Assembly: GCF_963678545.1 (NCBI RefSeq)
Contig: NZ_OY782870.1
Span: 1,984,001-2,048,000, forward strand
DNA: 64,000 nucleotides
DNA from: an uncultured Methanomethylovorans sp.
Lineage (GTDB): Archaea > Halobacteriota > Methanosarcinia > Methanosarcinales > Methanosarcinaceae
Reading direction: 5' to 3'
Each line of letters starts with the position of its first letter. The stretch's first letter is position 1. The translations under genes and the position numbers were made by a program. This document shows, one piece after another, positions 16,680 through 26,351 of the stretch. The notes under the pieces are model-generated. The model saw only the letters and a program-made list of their open reading frames with translations. It made no database searches and was not told the origin of the DNA.

Positions 16680-17516
16680 TTACAGTTTTCTGGCGCGGGA
16701 TTCATCTTTTTTAAATTGCTTGATAAACCAGTATATGAGGCATGTACCTAAAATTAGACCTATAAGCCCTTCTCCATTGAGAAATATCAAATTACCCCCT
16801 ATAATACCTTGCTCATTTCTATAGATATCTCCAAGTATAATTGTATTCAAAGCGTTCCATATTGAGTGAAAAAGTATAACTGGTAGCATATTTTTAGATA
16901 AATAGAAACAATATGAAAATGGGAAACTTAAAGTGAATATAGCGCATGCTTGGATAAAGCATACTATAAGTGGGTTGCTTGAACCTGTTGCCCTTGCCAG
17001 CAGATACACTGCTGGAACATGATATAATGCCCAAACTATACCAACTATAATAGTTGAATTTGTTTTTCCTCTAATTTTAGTTAATTCGGGAAGTAAATAG
17101 CCTCTCCATCCGTACTCTTCTCCCAAGACGCCGAATATAGTAGCAGTAATTGAAATTGTAGTAGTTATAGTATCTTTTATTGTGAACATTATTTGGATAT
17201 TTAGTTCTCCTATTCCAGTAATAATGCCTATAAGAATGCAAAAGATAACAAAAAAAAGAGGATAAAGTATACCAAATAGAAGTGATGTAGCACTTACCTT
17301 TTTGGCGAAATGTGCGAGTTTAGTTTTTGAATTTTTATGTAATATTTTTACAAAAATGATTGACAACAGTCCTGGAATCAACATTATTATCGAAAACAAT
17401 TTTAGTCCTATAGTTGGATTAATAAAAAGAGCAATGGTTACCAGCCAAGAACTTGTCAAAACAGCAAGAATGTAAGCCTTTGAATAGTTTTCCTGCAATT
17501 CACTTTTTTCATTCAT
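16680..17516 (-). CDS. CPBP family intramembrane metalloprotease
   Basis: Membrane protein of 278 residues with about eight hydrophobic segments. The three motifs of the CAAX/CPBP (Abi) family are present: EEYGWRGYLLPEL, WALYHVP and FHSIWNAL, giving the glutamates and histidines of a Rce1-like intramembrane protease. Roles in this family range from peptide maturation to self-immunity; none is indicated by the neighbours. Base composition is more AT-rich than the housekeeping block to the left, which hints at transfer. Confidence 0.88.
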   Translation of the reverse strand: MNEKSELQENYSKAYILAVLTSSWLVTIALFINPTIGLKLFSIIMLIPGLLSIIFVKILHKNSKTKLAHFAKKVSATSLLFGILYPLFFVIFCILIGIITGIGELNIQIMFTIKDTITTTISITATIFGVLGEEYGWRGYLLPELTKIRGKTNSTIIVGIVWALYHVPAVYLLARATGSSNPLIVCFIQACAIFTLSFPFSYCFYLSKNMLPVILFHSIWNALNTIILGDIYRNEQGIIGGNLIFLNGEGLIGLILGTCLIYWFIKQFKKDESRARKL

Positions 17517-18010
17517 AAACTAATACTCACCTAAATATAATTAGTTTGATATGAGACTATACTTATGGAACTATATATAGTTTTAAACGATTCTTAAAAC
17601 TCAACTAATGACTCTATAAAATCCTGTTTTAGATCTTTCCCCTAATCATTTTATGAAAAATCTTCTTAGGCATTGTTTCTAGAGAAAACACAAAAATGAT
17701 AGTCTTGTCAAATCATATATGGCATACCGTTAGAAATCTAATATCTCCTGTATGATAATGAGCATGATAAGGATAATCGCTATCAGCAAAGGGATTATAT
17801 AGTCATTTGGAAATCTATAAAGTGCCTAGAGGGGCAAAATGAACCATCAGGCAAGCACAGAAAAATGCGTCAGCCCGTCAAAACCTGGCGGGCCTCTCTC
17901 CTCTCTTTTTAATATTTCAAACTTGAAAAGTCCATGAGTCTATGATAATTATCGTCCTTTATTTACCCACACAATCTTGAGGAGATTCAACGATCTTAAG
18001 TGGATTCAGA
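17517..18010. other. AT-rich intergenic region with a GC hairpin
   Basis: No convincing gene. A GCCCG/CGGGC stem at 17873-17893 is followed on the plus strand by a pyrimidine run ending in TTTTT and on the minus strand by ATTTTT, so it may end the leftward MFS transcript or a small plus-strand RNA. Confidence 0.4.
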
Positions 18011-19162
18011 TTAACTCTCCATTGTCTCTACTCTGCTCTCACTTTCCAGTTTGTTACTCATGAATATTGGCAGACAAAGGACAATTCCACAAAGGATAAA
18101 GACCAGTCTAAAACCTAATCCCGAAATAAGAGTACCTGCGATGATAGGCATAAACCCCATGCCTGCATAGGTGTATGTGTTAAAGATTCCCATTAAAATT
18201 CCTCTGTTACTTTGCATATGAGATACTGCAACAGGTAGACCTATCAAGCCTATGCCTGATCCTATACCTACTAGGATGAAACCAGGTATTGGATTGTATG
18301 CTGTAATTATTGTGCCCAATGCAGCAAATATAAGCCCATTCCTAATCATAGTATTGTAACTTAGCTGAAGTCTCCCTGCAATAATATTAGTTATCATTGA
18401 ACTGGCATACATTCCCGCAATTGCCATACCAAGTTCTTTCTTGCTCAAAAAATCGATACTATAATCGGGATAAAGAGCAAGCATAACTCCTGTAACGCCA
18501 AATAACAAAAATGAACTAGACCATATTCTAAGATAGTTATCCTTGAATACTATACTCCTTATATCTGAAAGCGTTTGGATTTTATCGTATACTAATCTTC
18601 TCTCACTTTTATCTCTCACTTTTTCTGTAAAATATTGATCCCGTACACCAGTTAAAAGCAATAGAATAGAAAACGAAGTAAAAAGGAAAATCCCTCCTTT
18701 GATGTAACTGTGTGCAAGGTAACCGGAAATAGCAATACTCACTGCAAGGCCAGCATTAAGCAGGAAATTGAACTCACCAAATAATCTGTTTCTTTCTTCG
18801 TGTTCTGAAAGTAAAGAATATGCTGATGGAAAAAAAGCACCACATGCTGTACCTTCTATCAACCTGGCAAGAGTGAGCCAATAGATTCCTTTCATTTCCA
18901 GCAGCATTATTCCTGCAACAGATGTGAGAACCATGCTGAAAATTACTAGTCTTTTTCTACCGTAGATATTAGAGAGGAAGCCAAATGGTAGCATTGTAAG
19001 CAGTGCACCGATAAAATATGCCGAGAACAATAATGAAGAAGACAAAGCGCTATGAGGAGTATGATCCATCACTGCGAGCTCTGGTAATACGGGTATGACT
19101 GAATTGGATAGCCCCATTATGAGGAACACGGTAGCATATACAAAAAATTTATCTGTTTTCAT
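18011..19162 (-). CDS. Major facilitator superfamily transporter
   Basis: Twelve-helix secondary transporter of 383 residues. The loop between helices 2 and 3 carries a weak MFS signature (GFLSNIYGRKRL), and LARLIEGTACGAFFPSAYSLL is typical of drug/H+ antiporter-like members. Substrate unknown. It is flanked by long noncoding AT-rich DNA on both sides and shares low GC with the CPBP gene, so it may be part of an acquired segment. Confidence 0.85.
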   Translation of the reverse strand: MKTDKFFVYATVFLIMGLSNSVIPVLPELAVMDHTPHSALSSSLLFSAYFIGALLTMLPFGFLSNIYGRKRLVIFSMVLTSVAGIMLLEMKGIYWLTLARLIEGTACGAFFPSAYSLLSEHEERNRLFGEFNFLLNAGLAVSIAISGYLAHSYIKGGIFLFTSFSILLLLTGVRDQYFTEKVRDKSERRLVYDKIQTLSDIRSIVFKDNYLRIWSSSFLLFGVTGVMLALYPDYSIDFLSKKELGMAIAGMYASSMITNIIAGRLQLSYNTMIRNGLIFAALGTIITAYNPIPGFILVGIGSGIGLIGLPVAVSHMQSNRGILMGIFNTYTYAGMGFMPIIAGTLISGLGFRLVFILCGIVLCLPIFMSNKLESESRVETMES

Positions 19163-19700
19163 GGAATATCCATACCTAAAAAGTGAAACGTAATGTGCAA
19201 TGTACTCACAATTAATAATTATTCCGCTGACTGCCCTGTATAATATAAATTTTTAACACTTCCCACTAATTAAGTTTAGCTTTTAAAAAGATCACACTGT
19301 TCGCATTAAAAGTCATTGGATTTTTGCTAAAGCATGGGTCGAAACATAGTCACAAGAATATACGCGTTAAAATATACATTATTGATATGTGCCGGTAGTT
19401 GGAACTCATAAAAAACAGATTTTTAATAATAGATATCGGACAATAGATAACAATTGGTAAGTATGTACTTTAACATCTATATGCGCATATATACATATGA
19501 GAACATAGGCTCAACTTTTCAAAGTTTTGATACTTTCATCTACTATATATAAATTTTATTTAAAACGTACTGGTAATATTACTTAATGCATGTATTTGCA
19601 AAGTATAAGTATAATTGAATCTCAAGAGTGAGGGATAATAAATATAATCAATAGGATAGTGAGTATCTATTTGACATCCTCATAGTTAGCGTGAGATCGT

Positions 19701-19826
19701 ATTTTTATATGAGTATATTTATATTATGCTTTTTGGTATGTTTATACTACCCTCTGCAAGTGAAAAAGACTTAGAAAAACATAGGCAAAAGTGGTATCAA
19801 CCTCTAGCTTAGTACTTTAAGGTACC
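19701..19826. repeat. Repeat unit A of a two-copy noncoding family
   Basis: Starts with TATATTTATAT, contains CTACCCTCTGCAAG at 19747-19760, then ACATAGGCAAAAGTGGTA and CAACCT, and ends near CTTAGTA. The same ordered blocks recur 187 bases downstream in unit B with roughly three quarters identity by eye. Confidence 0.7.
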
Positions 19827-19885
19827 ATAAATGGAATACCTTTATTTTCGTCTATCTCCCTGAAATCCACAGTAGACACAAAACC

Positions 19886-20009
19886 TTATTTTTATTCAGC
19901 TATATTTATATCATACTTTCTAACTTGTTTAGGCTACCCTCTGCAAGCAAATAAACTCCTAGTAAACATAGGCAAAAGTGGTAGCAACCTATAACTTAGT
20001 ATATAAAGA
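19886..20009. repeat. Repeat unit B of a two-copy noncoding family
   Basis: Contains TATATTTATAT, CTACCCTCTGCAAG at 19934-19947, ACATAGGCAAAAGTGGTA and CAACCTAT, ending near CTTAGTA. ATAGG and CCTAT can pair as a hairpin around the conserved CAAAAGTGGTAGCAA. An upstream TATA-like block in each copy suggests two related small transcripts. Confidence 0.7.
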
Positions 20010-20672
20010 AAAACTTAAATGAGATATTCGTAATCTATATATGAATAACTATATTGAACTTCCGCCTATTCCGATTTCTAGGCAAATTATGCAAAGAATG
20101 GTGGGGTTGCAGGTCGAAACATGCTTATTCATATAGTCTCTGTAATTTATACGTTTGCAAAATAGCACTAAGTTCCGGGCAAAAGTATCTGTTCATATAG
20201 TATATGTAATTATAATTTGATTACACCCTTGTAAGAGAAACATAGTAATTACCACCAAACGAGTCAACTGGATAAGTGGTAAAATAGATGTAATTTCAGA
20301 TTAGCTTAATAAAATCAGAAAGTTTATTTTCAAAATACTGTCAAAAGTAAAGTGTAAAGTATCTTGTATACTCTCAGTCGCATTTTTCAGTCACTGTAGA
20401 TGGCTGGCCTAACAAATTAGAGAAGTAACAAAATATAATGACTTGCATGAAATTAATATTAACTACACAATTTAATGCAAGGCATGACAAAACGCGTGGC
20501 AAAATTAAGTTACATACGCATATTATTCATTTTTATATCAATAGATACACCTAATAAATAAATTCATATTAAAATGCTATTTGAAAAAATTTAATTATCG
20601 CAACGTTTGGAAAAACTATATTTTCCGGAAGACTTAGCAAAAATAGACACTTATTAAAAAATGAGAACTAGT

Positions 20673-21299
20673 TTATATGTCTAAGGTGATCCCAAATACG
20701 TCTTGAAATTTTTGATACTTTTTGCGGGCCCGATACAAATATTGCCTCACATATTTTTCTCCAAGCGATTTTGCAATCATAGCTTCGAGCTCAGAGGGAG
20801 AGAAAATAGTAGTAAGCTTATTCATAGGCACCTTAGAAATATCTGTGAAATATTGATCCTCAACCATAGATTTTTCGACCCTTGGAGCCATTTCATCGAT
20901 TTTGACATCCCTATCCCGTATATCGGATTCCTGGTATGAAAAAAAATGAGAGATGGGTTGTTCGCTGAGCCAGTTCCATTCCTGATCATATAGATTTACA
21001 AATGAAGCACCACATTTTTCACAATAAGCAACAACTGCTATAGCGTCGCCAAGATAATGATAACTTTTACTTATTATTTGAGCATCGCAGAAACTACATG
21101 TACCTATAGGGTTTTCAATCAGATCATAAGATGGAAATATAGTATTATCCATCTGCAGGAAATTATTAGAAGAATCGTATTTAAAAAGCATAGTGCTACC
21201 ACATTCAGTGGATGATATCATAATCTTTATTGATAACGTTATCGATATTACTCGCTTACTTGAGCAGCTTTGACACATATTTGTGCATCTTAGACTCAT
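20673..21299 (-). CDS. Hypothetical protein with a CxxC...CxxC zinc-ribbon-like segment
   Basis: Protein of up to 208 residues that I do not recognise. Two Cys pairs, CSFCDA and CEKCGA, lie about 25 residues apart in the N-terminal half and should bind one zinc. The C-terminus is basic and helical (KYVRQYLYRARKKYQKF). The start is uncertain: no ribosome binding site is clear, and ATG codons at 21221 (residue 27) and 21191 (residue 37) are as likely as 21299. It is divergent from the DUF2551 gene and borders the repeat-bearing noncoding region. Confidence 0.6.
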   Translation of the reverse strand: MSLRCTNMCQSCSSKRVISITLSIKIMISSTECGSTMLFKYDSSNNFLQMDNTIFPSYDLIENPIGTCSFCDAQIISKSYHYLGDAIAVVAYCEKCGASFVNLYDQEWNWLSEQPISHFFSYQESDIRDRDVKIDEMAPRVEKSMVEDQYFTDISKVPMNKLTTIFSPSELEAMIAKSLGEKYVRQYLYRARKKYQKFQDVFGITLDI

Positions 21300-21364
21300 T
21301 TATTACAAACATTTTTATACTATAATCTATAATAACAGTATAATGCTTTAGCAGAGGTGGAACT

Positions 21365-21691
21365 ATGGATTCAATAAAATCCAAAATAAAACGTAGACTG
21401 CAAACTTTTATCGAGTTGGATGTCGATGGACTACGCAGCCATATACTATCTGTGTTCTTGCAGGTTCAAAAGACTACAATAGATGAACTGCACCAGAAGA
21501 TCACGTCAAAATTTGAGATATCTAGAAGTGCAGTTGCCTCAATGGTAGGGTACATCTACTCTAAACTTGGTATACTCAGATCCTACAAAGAATCTTACAA
21601 AACACCAATTGTATATTCTCTTAAAGAAGAATATGCAGATCTTTTACGTACTGAGCTTGAATCAAAGAATATGCCCATAGCTGGAACCTGA
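21365..21691 (+). CDS. DUF2551 family winged-helix-like protein
   Basis: Small archaeal protein of 108 residues, DUF2551. The pattern LHQKITSKFEISRSAVASMVGYIYSKLGIL reads as a helix-turn-helix with a recognition helix, so DNA binding is likely. GAGGTGG lies six bases before the ATG. It is followed after 15 bases by another helix-turn-helix-like protein; the two are probably one operon. Confidence 0.75.
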   Translation: MDSIKSKIKRRLQTFIELDVDGLRSHILSVFLQVQKTTIDELHQKITSKFEISRSAVASMVGYIYSKLGILRSYKESYKTPIVYSLKEEYADLLRTELESKNMPIAGT

Positions 21692-21706
21692 GAGATTCAT
21701 CAATAA

Positions 21707-22108
21707 ATGTCCATAGTAAAGGATGCACCAAGGACATCAACTACCATTGTGATCAGGTCCGACTCTAATGCAAGGATCACCCATTCAAGAGACCCATATT
21801 ATAGCTTGATGAGGCGTCTGTTCCAGGAGGAAACCACAGCTATACGAGGGCAAAAGTTTCTTCTGATGATAGAAGAAAGGCAGAAGAGTGGGAACCCCCT
21901 AAGGTCCAATGAATGGAAAGAAATTATGGAACAGCTTGACGTTGATCGCGGTTCTTTTTATTCCATGCGCAATAAGCTATTAGGAGCCGGGCTGATATCC
22001 AATCGTAATCGTGAATACCGCCTTTCGGGCCAATTCAGCAAAGATCTATTGGATATGGCAAGATGGTGGTGGACAGCTATTCTTAATGAAAAACCCGATA
22101 GCTTGTAA
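21707..22108 (+). CDS. Helix-turn-helix-like hypothetical protein
   Basis: Protein of 133 residues. The centre ([29 protein letters not shown]) looks like a winged-helix unit, and the C-terminus contains an unusual [10 protein letters not shown] segment. No family name can be given with certainty. It follows DUF2551 closely and precedes tRNA-Gln. A transcriptional role is an inference from the fold-like pattern only. Confidence 0.65.
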   Translation: MSIVKDAPRTSTTIVIRSDSNARITHSRDPYYSLMRRLFQEETTAIRGQKFLLMIEERQKSGNPLRSNEWKEIMEQLDVDRGSFYSMRNKLLGAGLISNRNREYRLSGQFSKDLLDMARWWWTAILNEKPDSL

Positions 22109-22161
22109 TGAAGCGATACATTAATATACGAAATATGCAGTTATGGAGATACATTCACTGC

Positions 22162-22234
22162 AGCCCGGTAGTGTAGTGGTCAATCATGCAGGACTCTGGA
22201 TCCCGCAACCTCGGTTCGAATCCGTGCCGGGCTA
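22162..22234 (+). tRNA. tRNA-Gln (anticodon CTG)
   Basis: Cloverleaf with a perfect 7-bp acceptor stem AGCCCGG/CCGGGCT, anticodon loop CTCTGGA with anticodon CTG, T-loop TTCGAAT and discriminator A. Two mismatches stand out: A28-C42 in the anticodon stem and T50-T64 in the T stem. In archaea this tRNA is first charged with Glu and then amidated by GatDE; gatE is at 39908-41809. Confidence 0.92.
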
Positions 22235-22752
22235 CTAAATTTTATATTATAATCCTAAGCTGATGCTACAGTTTATTCTTGCTTTGAAAGTATTGATTTG
22301 TTTTTACAGACCCACATCCTAATTAACATAAACTTAATGTCATACCTAAAAGTAATCACTGGATGCCTTGCACATTTGCACAACACCCTCCTGTTATCAC
22401 TATTTACTCCCAAGAAACAATACATTGGAAAAGGACATAGTATATCGCCATTGTAATACTATCAAGAATCTGAAAATGCACAAATATCAGATAAAAGAAG
22501 ATATTTACTTTTTGTTCTACTTTAACATCTAAGAACAAGACCCATTAGGAGATGTCAGGAGCCTTATGGAGAAAGGGCTTACAGAAACTTGACTGTTTAG
22601 TAGATTGATCAGATAGGAAGGAGGTAAAACTGATCAGACTATAGACCCCAAACAAGTTTTTCTGCAAGCCTTTGTATAATTATGAATATTTGGGAAGTTC
22701 GTTTTTGGGAAATTAAGAGTAAGGGTTTCAGTGAAACCCTCACATATTGTAT
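22235..22752. other. Intergenic region between tRNA-Gln and mtaB
   Basis: Downstream spacer of tRNA-Gln and of the convergent mtaB gene. It contains GGAAGGAGGT near 22616 without a usable frame after it. The short open stretch around 22510-22600 matched no family I know. Nothing else is supported. Confidence 0.4.
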
Positions 22753-24132
22753 TTAGAGACCGTAGTTCTCTGGCTTGAATACCTTTATTTCGGCCTTGTA
22801 CTTGCTCATGCAGTCGTTCATGAACTGATCTGCATCTGATGTGAGTGCTTCCAGTTCACCCTTTGCCTTCTGCAATGCATTGATCTCGAACCTTGTCATT
22901 TCAAGGCCTTCTGCAGAGGTCAACAAGTTGCAGCATTCCAGAGCAGCGTTCTTTGCACGGAGGTACAGGTCATTACCATCCTTTACAATTGCCTGACCGA
23001 TCTTGTATGCGTTGTCGTATGCAAGTATGTAGGACTGTGGGTCTCTGTACTTGTCAGATGCTACAAGTAAGTCCCTGAGAATCTTCTCATTTCCGGACTT
23101 GAGTGCAACATTCATCAATGCGCAGTCGTAGCTGAGGGTCTCAGACCAACACTGGACTGTAGTACCACCAAACTCGGAATGGTATTCAACAGACTCGTTG
23201 GACCAGAGATCACAACATTGCATGATCAGGTTACCCATAACATCGGAGTGGGCACAGGTAGAAGTCTTACCTTCAAAAGCCATTGGCATACCAGTGATTG
23301 CCTTTACGAATATGTTCTCGTATCCGCAGTCTTTTCCTGGGCCTACTGCACCGGCTTCATATCCGGAGAGTGTTCTTGCTCCTGCCAAACTCCTTGCAAT
23401 GATTGCGAGGGTGTGTGCCAGGTTCTTGTCCAGAAGTCCACCTGCAATAAACATTGCAGTGTTTGCCTGTGCACAGTCAGTGTCACCGGCTGCAACGACG
23501 TTCTTCTTCTGGGCGACCTTTGCAATATCCTGCCAGAGGTATTCCATGTCCATGCTACCCAGTACGCCTATTGCGTAGAGCATGCCACCGATATCGTTCC
23601 TCAGAATTGCATAGTCGAAGATCTCCTTTCCACCCATTGATTCAATGGATAACAGGTCTGCTCCACCTTCTGCAACAGCTTCAAATGATTCCATAACGAC
23701 AGAGTACTTGTCTCCTCTGAGGTCCATGTAGTCCTTGTTCTCTCTGATGTCACCAGGGGTGTGCCTCAGTGCGGACTTAAGGCCATATTCCTCATAGTAC
23801 TCTTCCATAATGGTCTTCTGTGCGTGTGCGACCTCGCCTCCCCATGTTGGGTTGTTGGTCATCTGCTGCACGTGTTCTGTCTCGAGTACTACTGCAGGGA
23901 AACCTACCTGGACCATTCTCTGCAAAATGTCTCTTGTAATTCTCTGGTATTCGTTGACCAGTTTCTCTTTGGAAACTCCTGCCTCTGGCCTTGGTGCGTA
24001 GTTAACTTCAGCGATAGTGTATCCTGCACCGATCTCTACTCCAAGTCCTGCTTTTACTGGATATTTTGAACGACCAAATACCATCTCATCTGCATTTGCA
24101 TAAGCCATCTGTGTGTATCTTTTAACTGCCAT
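22753..24132 (-). CDS. mtaB: Methanol:corrinoid methyltransferase
   Basis: Cytoplasmic zinc enzyme of 459 residues that moves the methyl group of methanol to the cobalt of MtaC, the first step of methanogenesis from methanol. With the ATG at 24132 (GAGGTG six bases upstream) the zinc ligands fall at Glu164, Cys220 and Cys269, the same numbers as in the Methanosarcina barkeri enzyme. An in-frame GTG three codons earlier overlaps the ribosome binding site. Unlike the methylamine methyltransferases there is no in-frame amber codon. It follows mtaC by 14 bases as the second gene of the operon. Confidence 0.97.
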   Translation of the reverse strand: MAVKRYTQMAYANADEMVFGRSKYPVKAGLGVEIGAGYTIAEVNYAPRPEAGVSKEKLVNEYQRITRDILQRMVQVGFPAVVLETEHVQQMTNNPTWGGEVAHAQKTIMEEYYEEYGLKSALRHTPGDIRENKDYMDLRGDKYSVVMESFEAVAEGGADLLSIESMGGKEIFDYAILRNDIGGMLYAIGVLGSMDMEYLWQDIAKVAQKKNVVAAGDTDCAQANTAMFIAGGLLDKNLAHTLAIIARSLAGARTLSGYEAGAVGPGKDCGYENIFVKAITGMPMAFEGKTSTCAHSDVMGNLIMQCCDLWSNESVEYHSEFGGTTVQCWSETLSYDCALMNVALKSGNEKILRDLLVASDKYRDPQSYILAYDNAYKIGQAIVKDGNDLYLRAKNAALECCNLLTSAEGLEMTRFEINALQKAKGELEALTSDADQFMNDCMSKYKAEIKVFKPENYGL

Positions 24133-24146
24133 TGTTTTCACCTCGT

Positions 24147-24911
24147 TTAGTGTTTGTGGAACATTTCTCTAAGTTTGTCTATGCCGGCACCGCTCAGGAT
24201 AGCATCTGCCATCTTTGGTGCATCTGCTGCTTCCTCACCATAGACACCGAGTGTGTATGTTGAAACGAAGTCCTGGTTAACTGCTCCGCCACCGCATGCG
24301 AATGGGATCTTGATTCCTGCTTCAAGGAGCTGGTCATTGACCTCTTTGAATGCATACATGGTGGTTGTCATCAATGCAGTACCTGTTACCATGATTGGCT
24401 TGTGTTCCTTAACTGATGCAAGGACTTCTGCTGCTGGTACATCTCTTCCGAGGTCGATTACTTCGTAACCGTTTGCTCTGAGAAGTGCGGCAACGATGGA
24501 CTTACCGATGTCGTGGACATCTCCTTCTGCCACATGGACAACGATCTTGCCTTTTGATTCTGGGGACTCGCCAGACTTTTCTTTACAGTACTCGATACCA
24601 TTGAGCATTGCATCTGCAGACATCATAACGTTTGGCAGGAAGATTATACCCTGGTCATACAGATTTGTTACTACACCCATGCCGACCATCAGGGCATCAT
24701 CAATGAGGGCTACTGGACTCTTTCCAGCTGCAATGGCCTTCTCGAGACCTGCAATTACATCATCCTCTTCACCTTCAAAAATAGCTTCAGCAATTGGGCG
24801 AATGAGAGCATCCTTTGGATACAGCTCTGCTGCAGCATCTTCTGGGGTCATTGATTTTTCCATTTTTACGTTATATCTTACTAATATATCCTTGTAGTCT
24901 ATTTTTAGCAT
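24147..24911 (-). CDS. mtaC: Methanol corrinoid protein
   Basis: Corrinoid carrier of 254 residues that accepts methyl from MtaB and passes it to coenzyme M through MtaA. Residues 1-120 form the helical cap domain and the rest the Rossmann-like B12 domain. The lower axial ligand is His133 in the motif GDVHDIGKS; TGTALMTTTM and CGGGAV bind the corrinoid tail. GAAGGAAGTG precedes the ATG. It is first in the mtaCB operon, with a long upstream region. A paralogue of the same length lies at 25548-26312. Confidence 0.97.
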   Translation of the reverse strand: MLKIDYKDILVRYNVKMEKSMTPEDAAAELYPKDALIRPIAEAIFEGEEDDVIAGLEKAIAAGKSPVALIDDALMVGMGVVTNLYDQGIIFLPNVMMSADAMLNGIEYCKEKSGESPESKGKIVVHVAEGDVHDIGKSIVAALLRANGYEVIDLGRDVPAAEVLASVKEHKPIMVTGTALMTTTMYAFKEVNDQLLEAGIKIPFACGGGAVNQDFVSTYTLGVYGEEAADAPKMADAILSGAGIDKLREMFHKH

Positions 24912-25547
24912 ACTACACTTCCTTCAATTTATTTTTAAGGCTTGAATAAGCCTTGATCCAATCTACCTTAGTTGGCCTTTCGACCTAAATATGCAACTCT
25001 TGTTCACATATATAAACATTTGTTTTGCAGAGTTGTTATATATTAACTTTTTGCTTGAGAGAGATATAGACCGTATAAGAAAAGAATGAAAAAAAACGGT
25101 TACTGATACCGTTATATTTCTTAGACTGAAATATATAAAATGAAAGTATTCATTCGTATGCAATAATGTTCATATACTATAAATGCAAATACGTCATATT
25201 GTACAGGTATAAGAAGATATGGATAATAAAGTGTATTGAAAAAACTTAACAAGCCACATTCATAGTTATCGATTGCGTTTTTTAGAACATAGTACTTTTA
25301 CAATTTAATATACACCCCAATGAACCAAAGTATTTAAGTACTAGTAATTTAGGATTGGACCTAACAGATGAATAAATTACAAAAAAGGACTCAATATAAC
25401 ATCTCATTACTAAACAATATACAGAATTCTTGAGAAGAAATAGCTCTCTATAGTACACTATCATCCAGAAAAAATGAGCATAAATAGAAAGAAGCATGCA
25501 AAATAAGGAAAATAATATCCGCGCGAGAGGTTCAGCTTATATTAATC
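24912..25547. other. Upstream region of mtaCB, downstream of the orphan mtaC-like gene
   Basis: About 640 AT-rich bases without a gene. mtaCB operons of relatives are strongly regulated with long control regions, so this length is expected. Apart from the TATA-like blocks I see no clear operator. Confidence 0.5.
25009..25016 (-). promoter_or_regulatory. Candidate TATA box for mtaCB
   Basis: The minus strand reads TTTATATA here, a good archaeal TATA box. Initiation about 25 bases downstream would give a leader of roughly 70 bases before mtaC. A second TATA-like block lies near 25130. Which is used is not known. Confidence 0.4.
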
Positions 25548-26312
25548 TTAGTGTCTGTGGAATTTTCCCCTTAGTTCTTCCACACCAGCACCTTTGAGTA
25601 TCTCGTCGGCTATCTTTGGGGCATCTGCTGCATCCTCACAATAGACTCCAAGTTCATATCCAAATACAAAATCTTGTTTTACAGCTCCTCCACCACATAC
25701 AAAAGGAATACGAATATTGTTCTCAAGCAAGAGATTATTAATTTCTTTGAACGAATACATGGTAGTGGTCATCAAAGCTGTACCAGAAAGCATGAGAGGT
25801 TTTTCTTTCTTGACAGCACTAATTACTTCGCTAACCAGCACGTCACTTCCAAGATCTATAACTTCATAACCATTCGCACGCAAAAGAACAGTGACTATCT
25901 TCTTGCCAATATCATGCATATCTCCCTCTACAACAAAAGATACGACTTTTCCTTTGAACTCATGAGTTGAACTAGACATCTGCTTACAATATTCGATGCC
26001 ATCCGTCATTGCATGTGCAGATATAATGACATCCGGAAGAAAAAGAATGCCATGATCATATAACCCAGATACAATACCCATACCCGGCATGAGGGCATCA
26101 TCAATAAGAGATAACGGATCTCTTCCAGCACTGATAGCTTCCTCTAAAGCATTTATTACATCATCCTCATCACCTTCAAAAACGGCCTCAACTATCGGCC
26201 TTATTACAACATCTTCTGGATATAACTCTTTAGCCACCTCTTCAGGACTCAGCTCTTTTTCAGCCTTTACATTATATCGTACCAGAATTCCAGATGGATC
26301 GATGTTAATCAT
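25548..26312 (-). CDS. Orphan MtaC-like methanol corrinoid protein
   Basis: Paralogue of MtaC with exactly the same length (254 residues), aligning without gaps and identical at roughly two thirds of positions by eye. The axial His133 (GDMHDIGKK), the TALMTTTM segment and CGGGAV are kept, so it should bind corrinoid. No methyltransferase gene is next to it. Instead it follows, after 39 bases with GGAAGAAGGAA as binding site, a PAS/GAF protein on the same strand. It could be a spare carrier for MtaB, but its operon partner suggests a corrinoid-based sensor or regulated isoform. Confidence 0.9.
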   Translation of the reverse strand: MINIDPSGILVRYNVKAEKELSPEEVAKELYPEDVVIRPIVEAVFEGDEDDVINALEEAISAGRDPLSLIDDALMPGMGIVSGLYDHGILFLPDVIISAHAMTDGIEYCKQMSSSTHEFKGKVVSFVVEGDMHDIGKKIVTVLLRANGYEVIDLGSDVLVSEVISAVKKEKPLMLSGTALMTTTMYSFKEINNLLLENNIRIPFVCGGGAVKQDFVFGYELGVYCEDAADAPKIADEILKGAGVEELRGKFHRH

Positions 26313-26351
26313 ATCAATTCCTTCTTCCTATTTTTACAGAGCCATGTTTTT

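Larger units (their letters stand above)
19163..20672. other. 1.5 kb AT-rich noncoding region with dispersed repeats
   Basis: No reading frame of credible length or with a ribosome binding site was found. The region holds two related units of about 120 bases (listed separately), two copies of GGTCGAAACAT (19337-19347, 20112-20122) and a pair of related stretches containing TTCATATAG (around 20124-20151 and 20188-20214). TATA-like sequences are frequent. It may carry small RNAs or be the scar of a lost element. Confidence 0.5.

Noticed and set aside
19701..20009. CRISPR array
   Set aside because: Only two imperfect units of about 120 bases; no short identical repeats, no regular spacers, no cas genes.
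22440..22640. Transposase remnant downstream of mtaB
   Set aside because: Short open stretches with good-looking residues exist, but no transposase motif could be identified.
22753..24132. Search for an in-frame amber (pyrrolysine) codon in the methyltransferase
   Set aside because: The frame is uninterrupted and the zinc ligands Glu164, Cys220, Cys269 identify MtaB, which does not use pyrrolysine.
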